Below the pieces are notes generated by a model. It made no database searches, was not told where the DNA came from, and saw only the letters and a program-made list of their open reading frames with translations. From Pseudopithomyces maydicus (Eukaryota > Ascomycota > Dothideomycetes > Pleosporales > Didymosphaeriaceae), in the NCBI GenBank assembly GCA_026873275.1, contig JANTUC010000005.1:434001-498000 (forward strand): 64,000 nt of DNA, given 5' to 3'. The translations under genes and the position numbers were made by a program. Below are positions 12,601 through 23,797 of this stretch, one piece after another; within the stretch, counting starts at the first letter, position 1; the number at the start of each line of letters is the position of its first letter.

Positions 12601-13641
12601 ATGCTGGCATGGAATCGACCGGGCGCCGGTTTGGCGGTTTGAGAGTGGACTGGCACTGGTCATGCCAGCCAACCAGCAGGCGGGGTGCGGCAGAGGTGTG
12701 TTGGTTAGAGAGCAGAATCTGGAAGGCATTGGCGCCGGCTCGAAGCGCACGCGCAGGCTAGCAATTGCATTATGGCAGTCAGCCGTCGCGGGCGGAGCAG
12801 ACGAGAGGCACCATGTCTCACGGCGAGAGGGCTGTAGACCCAAGGCCTGGAGCGACGAGGCGTTGCGCACTGCGCAGGGTGCGGAGGTGCCGGAGGGGGC
12901 GGGGAAGACGGCACGCGAGTCGGCGGCGGCGCAAGTACGAGGGCAAGGTAACGAGGGCAGGCAGGCCCAGCTCGCAGGCTGCTGGAGGCGGTCGGCGGTG
13001 GTCGTCTGCGAGAAACAGGTCCAAGCGAAACGGCGGGCTCGGGGCGTGTTGAGGCGTCCGGGCGCGCGGCGTGGGAGAGCGTGGGCGCGGAGGGTGGAAA
13101 GGGCCTGGCGCACCCAGCGCAAAGAGTGGGCCGGGCCTGCACATGTGGGCGAGTTATGGTTATGAGGGCACCATTAGCTCTGGCTGGTGGATGGAGCGGA
13201 TGGAGCGCACAGTCTGGCGCCGAGGCATGCGTGCTCGACCGTCAGCCCGCGAATTCCGTGACCGTGACCGCTCCTTTCCATATATCTGCGGCCTGGCGCC
13301 TTATCTGGCCCGCCTGGACTGACTTCTCCAAGCCTTGGACTTGGAACTTGGAATCTCCTCTCACCGAGCGCCAGGGCCGCCGCGGTGCAGATCGATTGCG
13401 CCGTCATCGCCTCCGCGTCCGCCGCCCAGCCCAGCAAGCAGCTTCCTGGTTTCCTCCCCGGATCGCCAGGCTCGCCTGTTGTCAGAGACTCGTCACTGTT
13501 GATCTCCGCAGTCGTCCGCGGCAGCGCCTCGCAGATGCCCGCCGTTCCCAGCCGTCGCACACGTTAGCTGCTAACGTCGCCTTGGTGACCCGCTATTTAC
13601 CTAGAGGGCATGCCTCACCACGCCGCCCGCTCCAGTCCATC
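9655..13641. other. gene-poor interval
   Basis: About 4 kb with no gene I can support. Open frames at 10439-10870, 11990-12349 and the GC-rich pair at 12368-13165 (+) and 12496-13122 (-) lack family motifs and look compositional. The last 1 kb is GC-rich and leads into the 13642 gene, so it probably holds its promoter and 5' UTR. No repeat or transposon remnant was recognised. Confidence 0.5.
9944..9951 (-). promoter_or_regulatory. possible TATA box
   Basis: TTATATAA, 290 bases upstream of the D-lactate dehydrogenase start. The motif is palindromic, so its direction is undecided. The distance is long for a fungal core promoter, hence low confidence. Confidence 0.25.
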
Positions 13642-14922
13642 ATGTCCCACGCGCGCTCCCGTGGCTCGTTCAGGCACGGCCACCCTCACGGCCGCCTCCA
13701 CAGACGCGGCAACTCCGCCTCGTCTCTGACGAGTCCGCTGAGCCCCGGCAGCCAGCTCTCATTTAGTCCGCCGGGCGTGACCTACGAGGAGCCCTGGACC
13801 GACACCATTGCACGCCCAATGCCTCGCCAGCCCTCGCACCCGCAGAAGAAGATCAAGCCCTACCTCCGCAAGCTCTCCTCCAAGGACCACCGCAACGACC
13901 TCGACCTCTCGCGCCCCGCCTCCGAGAACGAGCGTCTGACCGGCCTGGGCATCACCGAGTATGGCGGCTACACCCCGTCCGTGGTGGGCGACGTCACCTT
14001 TGCGCCTGTGAAGCCACGCAGTCACACCCGCAGCACTTCCAACACCTCGCAATTCTCCACCTCGTCCAGTCTGCAGCGGCCCATGCCCCCCATCCGCCCC
14101 GCGCCCCGCCCCTACACCCCGCCCATGTCCAAGTCGACCCCCGCATCCGTCCTACTCAACGGCGACAACGACTCGGACAACGTCATGACCGACGACGAGG
14201 CCCGTCTACGCCAGGCTGCCTACGACCCTGCACGCAAGTCTGGCTCCTTGTCCAGCTCCACGCCTGGCAACCCCCACCCGCTGCGCATACAAACCACCGG
14301 ATCCTCTTCATTCCTGGCCGGCAGTTATTCCCAGTCCACCGTCTCCCTCACCTCTCCCATCGCACAGTCCCGGTCCAGAGGCGACACCGTGAAATCTCTC
14401 GAAACGACATCACCCAGTTCTCGCACTTCGTTCGACAAAGCCTTTGGCTTCATTCGCCCAGGGCGCGACTCACCCGCCCTCGATGCTCAGTCACGCGCTG
14501 CGTCCATTCGTGCTGCACGGCAAGCTTTCGAAGAGAAGGAAGCTGCCAAAGATCGCAAGTATGACCGCGAGGTGCACAAGCAGGTCGAACGGGAAACGCG
14601 GAAGCAGGTCAAGAAGGAGGAGCGGGAGGCGCGCAAGTCAGAATCACACGAGAAGAAGCGTTCTCGCAGCGTCTCCGACTCCACAGCGCCCGAGCGGGCC
14701 TCGCGCCCATCCGTAGGTGGCAGACAGTACTCTGACTACCGAGAAGCACACACAAGCACCTTGCCCAATCACGTATCGTCAGTCGACCCGGAAAAGTCTG
14801 GCTACGGTCCTGCGCCCAAAGTGACGAAAAGTCGACAGGCAAAGGGACGGTGGCTCAGGTTCCTCATCTGGATCAGAACCAGGATCCTACGGGTCAAGAC
14901 CAATCTGCATGTGCCAGCGTGA
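13642..14922 (+). CDS. basic Ser/Pro-rich protein of unknown function
   Basis: 426-aa protein, one exon, not recognised at family level. It is dominated by disordered Ser/Pro/Arg sequence (RGSFRHGHPHGRLHRRGN, LSPGSQLSFSPPG). A strongly charged helical segment around residues 290-340 (RAARQAFEEKEAAKD, EVHKQVERETRKQVKKEE) is probably coiled coil. The extreme C-terminus is a basic, tryptophan-containing amphipathic stretch (GRWLRFLIWIRTRILRVK) that could bind a membrane. The open frame extends upstream to 13081, but I choose the ATG at 13642 because the upstream part has only low-complexity translation and this ATG opens the Arg/His/Ser-rich body. The stop lies inside a GTGAGT donor-like sequence (about 14919-14926), so a further 3' exon cannot be excluded. 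Likely conserved in related fungi, which I cannot test here. Confidence 0.75.
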   Translation: MSHARSRGSFRHGHPHGRLHRRGNSASSLTSPLSPGSQLSFSPPGVTYEEPWTDTIARPMPRQPSHPQKKIKPYLRKLSSKDHRNDLDLSRPASENERLTGLGITEYGGYTPSVVGDVTFAPVKPRSHTRSTSNTSQFSTSSSLQRPMPPIRPAPRPYTPPMSKSTPASVLLNGDNDSDNVMTDDEARLRQAAYDPARKSGSLSSSTPGNPHPLRIQTTGSSSFLAGSYSQSTVSLTSPIAQSRSRGDTVKSLETTSPSSRTSFDKAFGFIRPGRDSPALDAQSRAASIRAARQAFEEKEAAKDRKYDREVHKQVERETRKQVKKEEREARKSESHEKKRSRSVSDSTAPERASRPSVGGRQYSDYREAHTSTLPNHVSSVDPEKSGYGPAPKVTKSRQAKGRWLRFLIWIRTRILRVKTNLHVPA

Positions 14923-15875
14923 GTGGTTGGTCGGGTCTTATCGATCGACCACGTCCCACATGGATGCACGCTCACTTGCAGCAACATCCTCGCTCAGCCT
15001 CATCGACCCACCCACGTCGATCGTATTGGCTGTTCGCATACCCTCCCCACGTCCCTATTCTCACATCATCCTACCCTGCGTTTGTCCTATTTCTGTTTCC
15101 TTGGGCACTCATATACCCCGCCCACGTTTATATCTTTACGCTCAGCATGGTGTACGGCTTCTACTTGACGACTTTATGCTTCATTTCTTCTGCCGCTGTG
15201 CTGCACATTTGCGGGCATTTTAGGGTTTGCATCTTTCCGGAGAAAGATTTTTCCCGTTCGGCCGGGTTGTGGTTCGGGATTCTTCTCGCGTTGTTTGCAT
15301 CATGTCGTTGCATATCTATGAGACCGGCGTTCGGTTCGCTACGGTATTTTGGGCGATTGTATTGGCCGACGGTGAGCTGTGCTCAAGAGGTTTTGGGTCT
15401 TCGGATATGCTCTGGCTTGGATAGGCTGTCGAGCTGAATGAACAACATATTGTTATCGCATCATCAACCTTTTTTTTTCCTCCTCGTGATGCTAACGTCA
15501 TGCCTGAGTAACGCCAGTCATCAGGCTTGGTCGCGTCATCCCTTTCTTTCCGCCACATTGCTAGGGTGAGTTTGACTTTGGACAGGGTTTATTTTATGGC
15601 CGAAACAGCCCGGTGTTGGAACGCAGCCTTCTCACACCGTTTTAATTCAGACCTGCCCATCGCTCCTGGAAGACATTTCACTAGCCCAGGTTATGGTCGG
15701 TTAAGCAAACGTCCTCATTTAAATCGGCAGCAGGCTAAACAAAGAACGATAAATATTTGCTGCTTACGCAGCGAGAGCCGCTGGGAGAACGCAACAACCA
15801 TTTCTCCTCACCGCCACACCCAATTCCAACCACGAACATACCCAGTGCAGAGAACAATCGCGAGGTGGCAGCATT
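14923..15875. other. intergenic region
   Basis: 3' flank of the 13642 gene followed by the upstream region of the 15876 gene. The open frame 14850-15437 is hydrophobic and Ser/Pro/His-rich but has no recognisable family and no start of its own, so it is not called. A short T-run lies near 15470. Confidence 0.4.
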
Positions 15876-16512
15876 ATGGAAATCGACACGCGGGCCACGA
15901 CTCCTACATCCGACCACAACAGCCAACAACAGTCCCTCCTTCTCGCCCTCCCCCCGAACTCCGCAACAAAATCTACACCCTCGTCTTCCCCACCACCCAC
16001 ACCATCGACTCGTGGACCCTCAAATCAACAGACCGCTCCCCGCACGCCCTATCCCTCACCCTCGTGTCCCGCCACCTCCACACCGAAACAAAACACCTCC
16101 CTTACACTCTCCCGACTTTCATCTTCCCCACCCACGCCACATTCACCCGCTTCACCACCACCCTCGCATCCCGCCCCGAAGGCAAATCCAAGCTGGGCAA
16201 AATCAGAAACATCGAGTTCCGCGTCGAGGCGGAGAACGTCACGGTTTGCGTGCCCGTGGTGGGTTGGGGCAGGAGGAGGGCGATGCCGTTGTATTGGTGG
16301 AATGAGGGGGATTTGGGGTTTTGGCAGATGGGGTTGGGGGGGTTGAGGAGCGTTGGGGTAGTGTTTGTGAGGGGGAGGGGAGGGGATGGGAGGAGGTTGA
16401 AGAGGACGAGTTTTGGGAGGGGTGGGAGGGGGTGGAGGGGTTGGTGAGGGGGATGTGGGAGATGGGAGGGGAAGGGAAACGGGGGCTGGAGGTTAGGATG
16501 GGGGTGGAGTAG
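15876..16512 (+). CDS. small 2EXR/F-box-like protein, two frameshifts
   Basis: Encodes a short protein of the fungal 2EXR family (the LPPELRNxIYxLVxP motif); such proteins are mostly of unknown function and some resemble F-box substrate adaptors. The start at 15876 (MEIDTRATTPTSD) leads into LLLALPP in one frame. The motif PELRNKIYTLVFP and the following region (LTLVSRHLHTETKHLP, GKIRNIEFRVE) are in the next frame. A tail ending VRGMWEMGGEGKRGLEV and the stop at 16512 are in the third. Each switch equals one missing base: C6 at 15950-15955 and the G-run at 16371-16375. With both bases restored the length is 212 aa. Either homopolymer errors or an early pseudogene; the exact fit of both repairs favours errors. 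Confidence 0.65.
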
Positions 16513-17180
16513 GGGTGGTGGATTGAAGGGGATGTCGTGGGCGGTGAGAAAGTCTGGAGGATGTGGGATGGTGGAATGTGGAATGAGGTTGTGGTGAGAG
16601 TGTAGAATTGAGGGCATTCGGATAGGAACATATGTTTTTTTCACGGATTGTTTTCATGCGATCTGCTGATTGCTAAGGATTTGTGCCTGCCCCATCATTA
16701 GCATAGAAAATGCTTACTGCAGTTGCGAAGCCTATTGTATATAGCCTAATGACTGAAAAGACCCAGAGAAAGAACATATTGGGCAAACTACGAGTAATAG
16801 AGTAACATATATCTTTTCAGGTGCATCTCATTACTTATGCTCTACACGTGCGATGATATTTTTTGCTTGTGATAGCCCTCCCTTTTTGTCTTGTGCTCCA
16901 AAGATATTATTCTTCCTCACGACTGACGTGTTTTCCAGGCTGTGCAGACGTTCCTGCCTGATTCAACGCAGCCTGTTTACATTTCAACTGCAAGATAAAC
17001 AAAATCCAAGCTGCGAGGGCACTCTTCACCGTTGTCAGGCTGGTTGCCCCAGTCGGTTGCCAAGGCGGAGGACTAGCGCGAACGTCACGCACTAGAAAGT
17101 TATCCATGTCCCCGACGCTTCGTTGTTTTGCTCCACACCCACCACACTGCACACACGACGACATCTCAGCCAACGCCACA
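16513..17180. other. intergenic region / NUP2 promoter
   Basis: About 670 bases, AT-richer than the flanking coding DNA, between the 2EXR gene and NUP2. It presumably holds the NUP2 promoter and 5' UTR. No repeat or RNA gene was seen. Confidence 0.4.
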
Positions 17181-20100
17181 ATGTCTAAGCGTGCAAGTGC
17201 CTACAAGCATGGCCAGCCGGGTCGCGAGTTCGAGGAGGAGCGCCCGGAGGATCCCATGGACGAGCCCAAGAGGGCAACCGCCGCGCAGATGGCAGCGCGC
17301 AAGTGAGTGCTCCGCCCAATACCGTCTCGCTACGTATCGCGGCCATGTTGTGCTAACGTCGCCTCAGGATTAAAGGCATGAAGGGCCCGCGACGACCTGC
17401 CGGCGTCAGCTCTGTAAGTCGCATCTCCCTGCTGTTTGTCAGCCACGCGCGCGACCTTCGCAAGCCCGAATGCGCGCCCGCGACCACGGCATATCTCCCT
17501 GACCACCGAACTGTAGCTGACCATCGTGCGCAGGGCCTCTCAGCCTTCAATAGCAACCCTCCAACTGCGAATGCGTTCAATTTTGGCCCAGACCCCCACG
17601 CCTCGAACCCCTTCGCGCAATCGGCGCCTGCGCCGCAGAGCTCATCAGGCGGATTCACATTTGGACAACCACAGCAGCAGGACGCATCCAGCGGAGGAGC
17701 ATTCAGCTTTGGCAACAATTCTACAAGCAGTTTCCCGCCTGCACAGTCGGCATCCAATGCGTTCGCAAACTCCACGACTGCATCCTTCCCACCCGCTAGC
17801 TCAGGCTTCGGTAACAACAACAACACCAACGGCTCAATGTCACCCTTCAGCGCGAAGCCGGACTTGAACTTTGGCAACACGAGCACAAGCTTTGGTGCTT
17901 CTACCCCTGCTGGCAGCAGCTTCACTTTTGGTGCGCAACAGTCGCAACCACCAGCCTTTGGCGCCTCACAAAATAACACATCCAATGCATCCGCATCCAA
18001 CCCCTTCACATTCGGAGCGACACCCAACAAAGAGTCGAGCACGCCCGCTTCCAACTTGTTTGGCAACACAGACAACAAGGTGTCTACCTCGGCATCGTCT
18101 GGCGGGCTCTTCAATGCAGCCCCTACTCCGCAAACCAACACATTTGCCGGCTTCGGCCAGAACAACAATGCCGCATCCGCTTCAGCGCCCGCGAGCAATT
18201 TGTTCGGAAACCTAAACAACAGCTCGGCTGCGAGCACTACGCCTTTCCAGTTCGGCGCGAGCACGACTGGAACAGCGGCTCAAGAGAGCGAGTCCACACC
18301 AAAGGCTCTGTTTGGTACTATCTCGGCGGCAGCCCAAGCATCATCGGCTTCGGAAACACCCAAGCCTTTGTTCAGCAGCATTAACAATGCAAGCTCCGAG
18401 GCACCTGTGACCACGGGTGGCTCTTCCCTATTTGGTGCAAGCATGCCAGCAACTTTCACATTCGGAGCCCCAGCCGGAGGCGCTGATTCTTCATCTGTGA
18501 GCAAGAAAGCCGAGACAGCCGAGACTCCAGCTCCAGCTACTCCAGCTCCTGCCACCCCAGCCTTTAAGTTTGGTAATACGACACCTGCAGCCGAGACTCC
18601 AGCTCCTGCTATTCAAGCTCCTGCCACCCCAGCCTTTAAATTTGGCAATTCGACACCTGCAGCCTCGAACAATTTGTTTGCGGGCTTCGGCGCGACCACA
18701 TCACAACCATCCACGAGCACTCCGGCTCCAGTCAGCTTCGGAGGCTTTGGTCAAACTTCCCAGGGAGGATTGTTCTCTCAGACGCCCAAGGCAGCGCCGA
18801 CGGCGACTCCAATTTCAAAATCGTTCCAGGCTGCTCCTTCTACTGTCCCAGCCAAGAAGACAGCACTTTTTGGTGTTGACCACGATACTGCACCTGCTTC
18901 AACCGAGCCGTCGAAGAACGAGCAAGCCACGACCGAATCAGCTGCACCCTCAACTAATACTTCTGCCCAAATCGAGAAGCCCGCACAGAATCTTTTTGCC
19001 GCCTTCTCGCAGCCTGCTACCCAAGCACCAAGCAATGGTCTATCACAGTCCCCCAAACCAGCTGCATCTACTCCCCGACCTCCCCCTTACTCGTTTACAC
19101 ATGTGCCTACCTTCGAGCCTGCTCCTAAACGTGCATCTGGCTTCACCCCCAGCCTGCATCTACCACCACTACTTCCACCGCGCAGGAGCCATCTAAAGAG
19201 ACGTCAGCGCCACCGGTTCCGAGGGTCACTGTTCCTCCTAACTGGGCTGCGAACACAACCGACAGTACTAATGTACTTGAGCTTGTTCAGGAGCTTACTG
19301 CTCTCAACGAAGCGTATAGGGCGAAACTTGCTCAGCTTCCTGCCACCGCCGATTGGTCCTCATTGTCTAAATTCCACTCACAGAAATCTACTGAGCTGAA
19401 GAAGAAGATTGACGACCTCAAGAAGAAAGCGGCTGCTGCAAAGGGTGTTACCGGAGAAGAGACAGTATTGTCCACGAAGCGAAAGAACGATGAGTTCGCG
19501 CAGTCCGAATCTTCCTTCAAGAAGGCTCGCAGCGGTGAGCCACCGTCTACACCCAACTCCAAGATATCTGCTTTGCCTAGCACGACTCCGAAGACTGCTC
19601 CACCTGGCAAATCCTTCAATCTGTTCTCCGCTAGTACCGGTCCGCAAGAGACGACCCCGGCCGTAAACCTGTTCGCTAGCACCTCGACTCAGCCGACCGT
19701 ATCAGCTGCCCCCAAGCCGGCAAGCTCAACCGCCGAACAGAAAGATACCGAATCTGCAGGTGCTGGAGGCTTTAAACCGAATCTCGCTTCGTCTACCACA
19801 TCCACGTCTACAGGGTTTAAACCGAATCTCGGCTCATCTACGTCCGCTTCTACAGGTTTCCAACCCAATTTCGGAGCATCATCGGCAGCGGGCAAGTCAA
19901 GCAGCGGTGGCTTTTTCGGCCAGTTCGGCGGGAAGACCAAGGAGGAGCTTCGCAAGGAGCGTTTGAAGAAAGCTATTAATGAAGAGTGGGATTCCGACGA
20001 AGACGACGACGATTTCATACCCAAGTCGGAGTTCATAGCCCGCTGGAACCGCAAAGAGGATGAACGCCAGGCTGAGCTTGATGCTGCAGCCAACAGCGCG

Positions 20101-21429
20101 AATGTGAACTTCAAGTTCGATCCCACCGCAGCGACAAAGAAAGACACACCGGCCTTCACGTTCACTCCAGCATCCAGCAACGTCCCCTCTGTCTCTCAGA
20201 GTGCGGCAAGTGGCGCTTCGACGCCCGGCTTCCTCAACTCTAGAGTTGGAAGCCCCGCGCCTTCGACTGATGGTGCCCGTTCCGTATTCGATACGCCATT
20301 CGATGCACAGACCCCAAGCGACAATCCATTCAGTCACTTGTCTGCTGCGTCTTCCCAACGCGAGGATGACAGCGATGACGAGAACTCAGCGAAATCTTCG
20401 GTCGACGAAACCAAGAAGCGGAAATTGGTCGAGACAGAAGATGCAGAGTCCGAGTCATCAGAGACCTTGGAAGAGTCTATGAGGCGCAAGAAGCCTGCCA
20501 TCAAGGCTGGTTCCCTTGCAGATCGCATGACGAGGGACAACTCCGAAGCTGCACCTGATGCCGCAGAGAAAGATGACTCGCGATCGATGTTTAGTGGCAC
20601 CAACGCTAAGCACTTCAACCTCAACGGATCTCAAACTCCGGCCCCGAAGAAGAGTTTCCAGTTCGATTTTGATGGCGCAGCTGCGAAGTCAGCACCACCG
20701 AAGCAGAACGCCTTTGCTCCCAAGATGGATGCATTTGCCGGAGATCAGACGTTCAAGATCGGTACTCCCATCAAGTTTGGCGCTTCCACTGGCGGAAGCA
20801 CTCCCTTCTCCTTTACGCCTGCTGCAGCTACCACCCCCACCCCCGCTGAGTCTTCCGCAACACTCGCAAAGCCCGCCGGTAACCCCTTTGCGTTCCTTTC
20901 TACAGCCACGTCGGCAGCCACATCCGCCGTTTCTTCTCGTGCCGCAACACCAGCTACAGATGCTGAAGGCACGGACCCTGCTGCTATCAATGAAGACGAG
21001 GCCCAGAACTTTGTGGACACCGAGGACAAATCTACCCTGTCCGAGGCTGAGCGCAGTGAGTTCGACGTTCTCTTTGAGCACCCGGAAGCTATTGTCACCA
21101 AGCTCGTCAAGAAAGAAGGCGTAGCTCCCAAGTGGCAGAACTTTGCGAACGGTCGCTTGTTCGTCCTCAAGAGCCGCGAGGACCAATCCGTCATTATGCG
21201 TCTGCGTATGAAGACTGGCGCGGTCAAGATCAACAACCGCTTCGTGCCTAGCATCAAGTCTACTGTCGCGGGCAAGAACAAGTCTCAAGTACGCACAGTC
21301 GCTCCTTTGGTCAAGCCTGATGGTACCACTGGATTCGAAGACTTGATTGTTGCTTTCAAGGCTGGCACCGTTCCCGAGAAACAGGCTCTTGCAGAGAAGT
21401 TTTCAACTGTCTACAACGATAATATCTAG
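17181..21429 (+). CDS. NUP2: FG nucleoporin Nup2 (Nup50-like) with RanBP1 domain
   Basis: Mobile nuclear-pore basket nucleoporin that binds importin-alpha and Ran and promotes cargo release. Exons: 17181-17302, 17368-17413, 17534-21429; both introns are GT-AG and restore frame (KRATAAQMAARK|IKGMKGPRR). Order: conserved basic N-terminus (SKRASAYKHGQPGREFEEER), a long FG/FxFG region (FNFGPD, FTFGQ, FSFGNN, LFGN, FKFGN), a short predicted coiled coil (STELKKKIDDLKKKAAAAK), a second Gly/Phe region (TGFKPNLGSS), an acidic linker, and a C-terminal RanBP1-type domain (about the last 130 aa: KWQNFANGRLFVLKSRED, MRMKTGAVKINN). Length would be about 1354 aa. The frame shifts at 19146-19150 (C5): one more C joins both halves exactly. 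Alternatively a 50-nt intron with a poor GTGCCT donor and CCCCCAG acceptor also restores frame. The stop is followed by degenerate copies of the gene's own 3' end. Confidence 0.92.
18518..18661 (+). repeat. 72-bp tandem repeat inside NUP2
   Basis: Two consecutive 72-bp units encode nearly identical 24-aa blocks (AETPAPA..., APATPAFKFGN, TPA). In-frame duplication of an FG-repeat module, the normal way such domains vary in length. Confidence 0.85.
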
Positions 21430-21810
21430 TAGCTACCTGAGCTTCTTCTGTTAGTATGCCACACTTCGATTTTGGACCTTTTCAAGGCTAGCTCTGTTCC
21501 CGGGAGACAGGCCTTTACCGGGAAGTTTTCAGACGTGAACGACGACCATGTCTAGTAATTTCCTGAGCTTTCCCTATAGTATGCTACACTTCGACTTTTG
21601 GACTTTTGATGCAAGAACGCGTTAAGACCAATGGATTCGAAGACCGCTCGTCCCTTTCAACGCTAGCACTATTCCCCTAAAAACAGGCATTCACCGCGAA
21701 GTTTTCAGATGTGAACGACGACCATGTCTAGTAATTTCCTGAGCTTCTGCTTCCTCTTTCTATCAGTATGGCTCACTCCGATTTCCCGACTTTTGCTGCA
21801 CGAACACGAA
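21335..21810 (+). repeat. degenerate tandem copies of the NUP2 3' end
   Basis: The final coding sequence and 3' flank of NUP2 (from about 21335) recur twice downstream, starting near 21479 and near 21630. Shared landmarks in order are TTCAAGGCT/TTCAACGCT, an AAACAGGC-type block, GAAGTTTTCA, GTGAACGACGACCATG (copies 2 and 3), TCTAGTA, CCTGAGCTT, TAGTATG.C, and a CACTTCGATTTT-like block. Copies 2 and 3 are more like each other than either is like the true gene end. Copy 3 also keeps ATGGATTCGAAGAC, matching the gene 20 codons further upstream than copy 2 does. The copies are no longer open in frame, so they are non-coding remnants. Confidence 0.85.
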
Positions 21811-22361
21811 AAGTGCAAAAATCATGTTTTTGTTGTCTCCTCATCCTTGCTGGATGCATAATCAGATTTGCTTTCTTGTATGAATATGGCGTTTCCAGTG
21901 CGGGTTTTCAATTTTTCAGTTTTTTTGCGGTTTGGGCATCCCCTGCATTGCGAAGGTGTTCCGGAATTTCCGAGGGCAATGCTATAGGCGCTGCATTTAG
22001 GCGTGGAGCTGGGCGACTTTGTGTAGCCTCATTCATCCCTTTGGGTGATCGAGCTCGTTGGACGTTGTACAGTATGGTATCGAATATGTTTTTTTGGTCT
22101 GTATAGATGAATGCTACTGCGATCTGGGTTTCAAACTTAAACTTGTGCCTGGTTCGTGATATCATGCTTCGTGGTGAGTTTGCTGAGATGGATGAGATTT
22201 GGATTCGAACTGCTGACTCATACCGTCTAGCTTGCTGATTGGATGATGGCTGGGTACATCTCTCCAGACCCAAAGCTTGCTCCCACGATTGATTAATAAC
22301 CTAAGCGTATACAGACCAGAACAACCCATCCCACAAGACCAACACATGCTATCCAGCGACC
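21811..22361. other. intergenic region
   Basis: About 550 bases after the NUP2 tail copies. A GGATTCGAA string on the + strand near 22198 looked like a tRNA T-loop on the minus strand, but no cloverleaf forms. The segment before 22362 is the promoter of the PfkB gene. Confidence 0.4.
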
Positions 22362-23534
22362 ATGCCATCTCCCACCCCACCAATATCCAGCATCTCCCTC
22401 GGCATGATCATCCTGGACGACATCCACATCCCCCACCACCCACAGCCGCTAACCAACATCCTCGGCGGCTCAGCAGCCTTCGCCACTCTGGGCCTACGCC
22501 TCTTTCTCGACCCCAAAAGCGTAGGATGCCTCGTCATTGCGGGTCATGATTTTCCCGCAGACATTAGATCGCAGATTGAGGAATGGGGCACGAACACGGT
22601 GATTAGGGAGCGAAATCAGCCGAGTACGAGGGGAAGGTTGGTGTATGAGGATGATACGTTTGGTCGTGAGTTATATATCTCTCCTCTTCCATGTTTCTGA
22701 GAATGTGGGATTACCCAACCATACCTATACTAACCCCTCCCCCTCCTCCAGCCAAATCCTTCACCTACACCCACCCCCTCTCAAACCCCTCCCCACCGAC
22801 CTCCTCTCCTCTCCCCTCCTCCATTCCAAAGCGTTCCACCTCTTCGGCCCCCCAGAGGAAATACTAACCCTCGTTCCCGAGCTCCTGCGTCTGCGCGATG
22901 AAGCTGGTACCACGGAGCGGCCGCTGTTCGTCTGGGAGCCGTTGCCATCGTCGTGTGTGCCAGTGAACTATGAAAAGGTGGCGGAGGCGTGTAAGCTTGT
23001 GGATGTGTTTTCGCCGAATCATATTGAGCTGGGGGCGTTGTGTGGAGGGATGGGGGGTGGTGATTTTGATGGCGAAGAGATAGAGGGGTGGATAGGGAGG
23101 TTGGTTGGTGAGGGGTGGGGGTGAGTGGCGATGGGGTGGTGGTTGTTAGGGCAGGTAAGTGCTGCTGAAGAGACGTCAATTTGCTGGATTGTGCTGACTC
23201 TCTCTGTGTGACACTGATAGGCGAGCATGGTGTCGTGGGTATGAACAGGAACGAGTCGGCGGTGTGGCTGCCTTCGTTTCATGGGATGGGTTCAGCAAAA
23301 GTGGTTGATCCTACTGGAGCGGGGAATACATTTTTGGGAGGGTATATTGCTGGGTTGGGGGTTACCGGGGGAAGTTTGAGGGAAGCAATGTGTTATGGAA
23401 GTGTGACAGCGAGCTTTGCTTTGGAACAGGTTGGGCTACCGGTGGTGGAAAGGGTAGATGGGAAGGTTTTGTGTAATGGAGTGGATGTACAGGAGAGGCT
23501 GCGTGAGTATAGGAGGTTTCGTGGACTAAATTAG
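22362..23534 (+). CDS. PfkB-family carbohydrate kinase-like protein (MAK32-like)
   Basis: Ribokinase-fold protein of the group that includes yeast Mak32; the true substrate of this group is not established. Exons: 22362-22665, 22752-23154, 23221-23534 (340 aa after two single-base corrections). Motifs in order: MIILDDIHIP and ILGGSAAFATLGLRL (N-terminal PfkB signature region), FVWEPLPSSC, VDVFSPNHIELGAL, and the C-terminal PfkB signature DPTGAGNTFLGGYIAGLG, whose DPTGAG holds the anion hole and catalytic Asp region (here GAG in place of the usual GAGD). The ending resembles ASFALEQVGLP of the family. The frame breaks at C5 22774-22778 (between FTYTHP and LKPLPTDLL) and again at the G-runs 23112-23121 (before GDGVVVVRAGEHG). 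Each is repaired by one extra base. Convergent with the F-box gene, 263 bases apart. Confidence 0.85.
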
Positions 23535-23797
23535 AGATCTTTGCAATTGTAAGAGATCTCAAGCTCAGATATGATGTATGGAAACCGATATCCATACATT
23601 CGTTCAATGTAGCTGTAGAGTAGTGTTCCCAAGTTATATATATCTGGAGTGTTTGACCTAATTAACATAAAATGCCATCTCGTAACCCTTTTAGTATATA
23701 AATCTGAAGGAAGCCTTTTATATGGTACAGTAATTACATATGAGGCCGCTTGAAAAAGCCTCTTTTTGCAAGATCCACAATCGACCATTCGTCCTTC

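Noticed and set aside
12368..13165. Overlapping GC-rich frames on both strands
   Set aside because: Arg/Ala/Gly- or Pro/Arg-rich translations on both strands, no motif, no splice sites; composition explains the openness.
22140..22270. tRNA-like GGATTCGAA string, minus strand
   Set aside because: The T-loop sequence is present and a partial acceptor-like pairing can be drawn, but there are no D-arm or anticodon stems and the T-stem does not pair.
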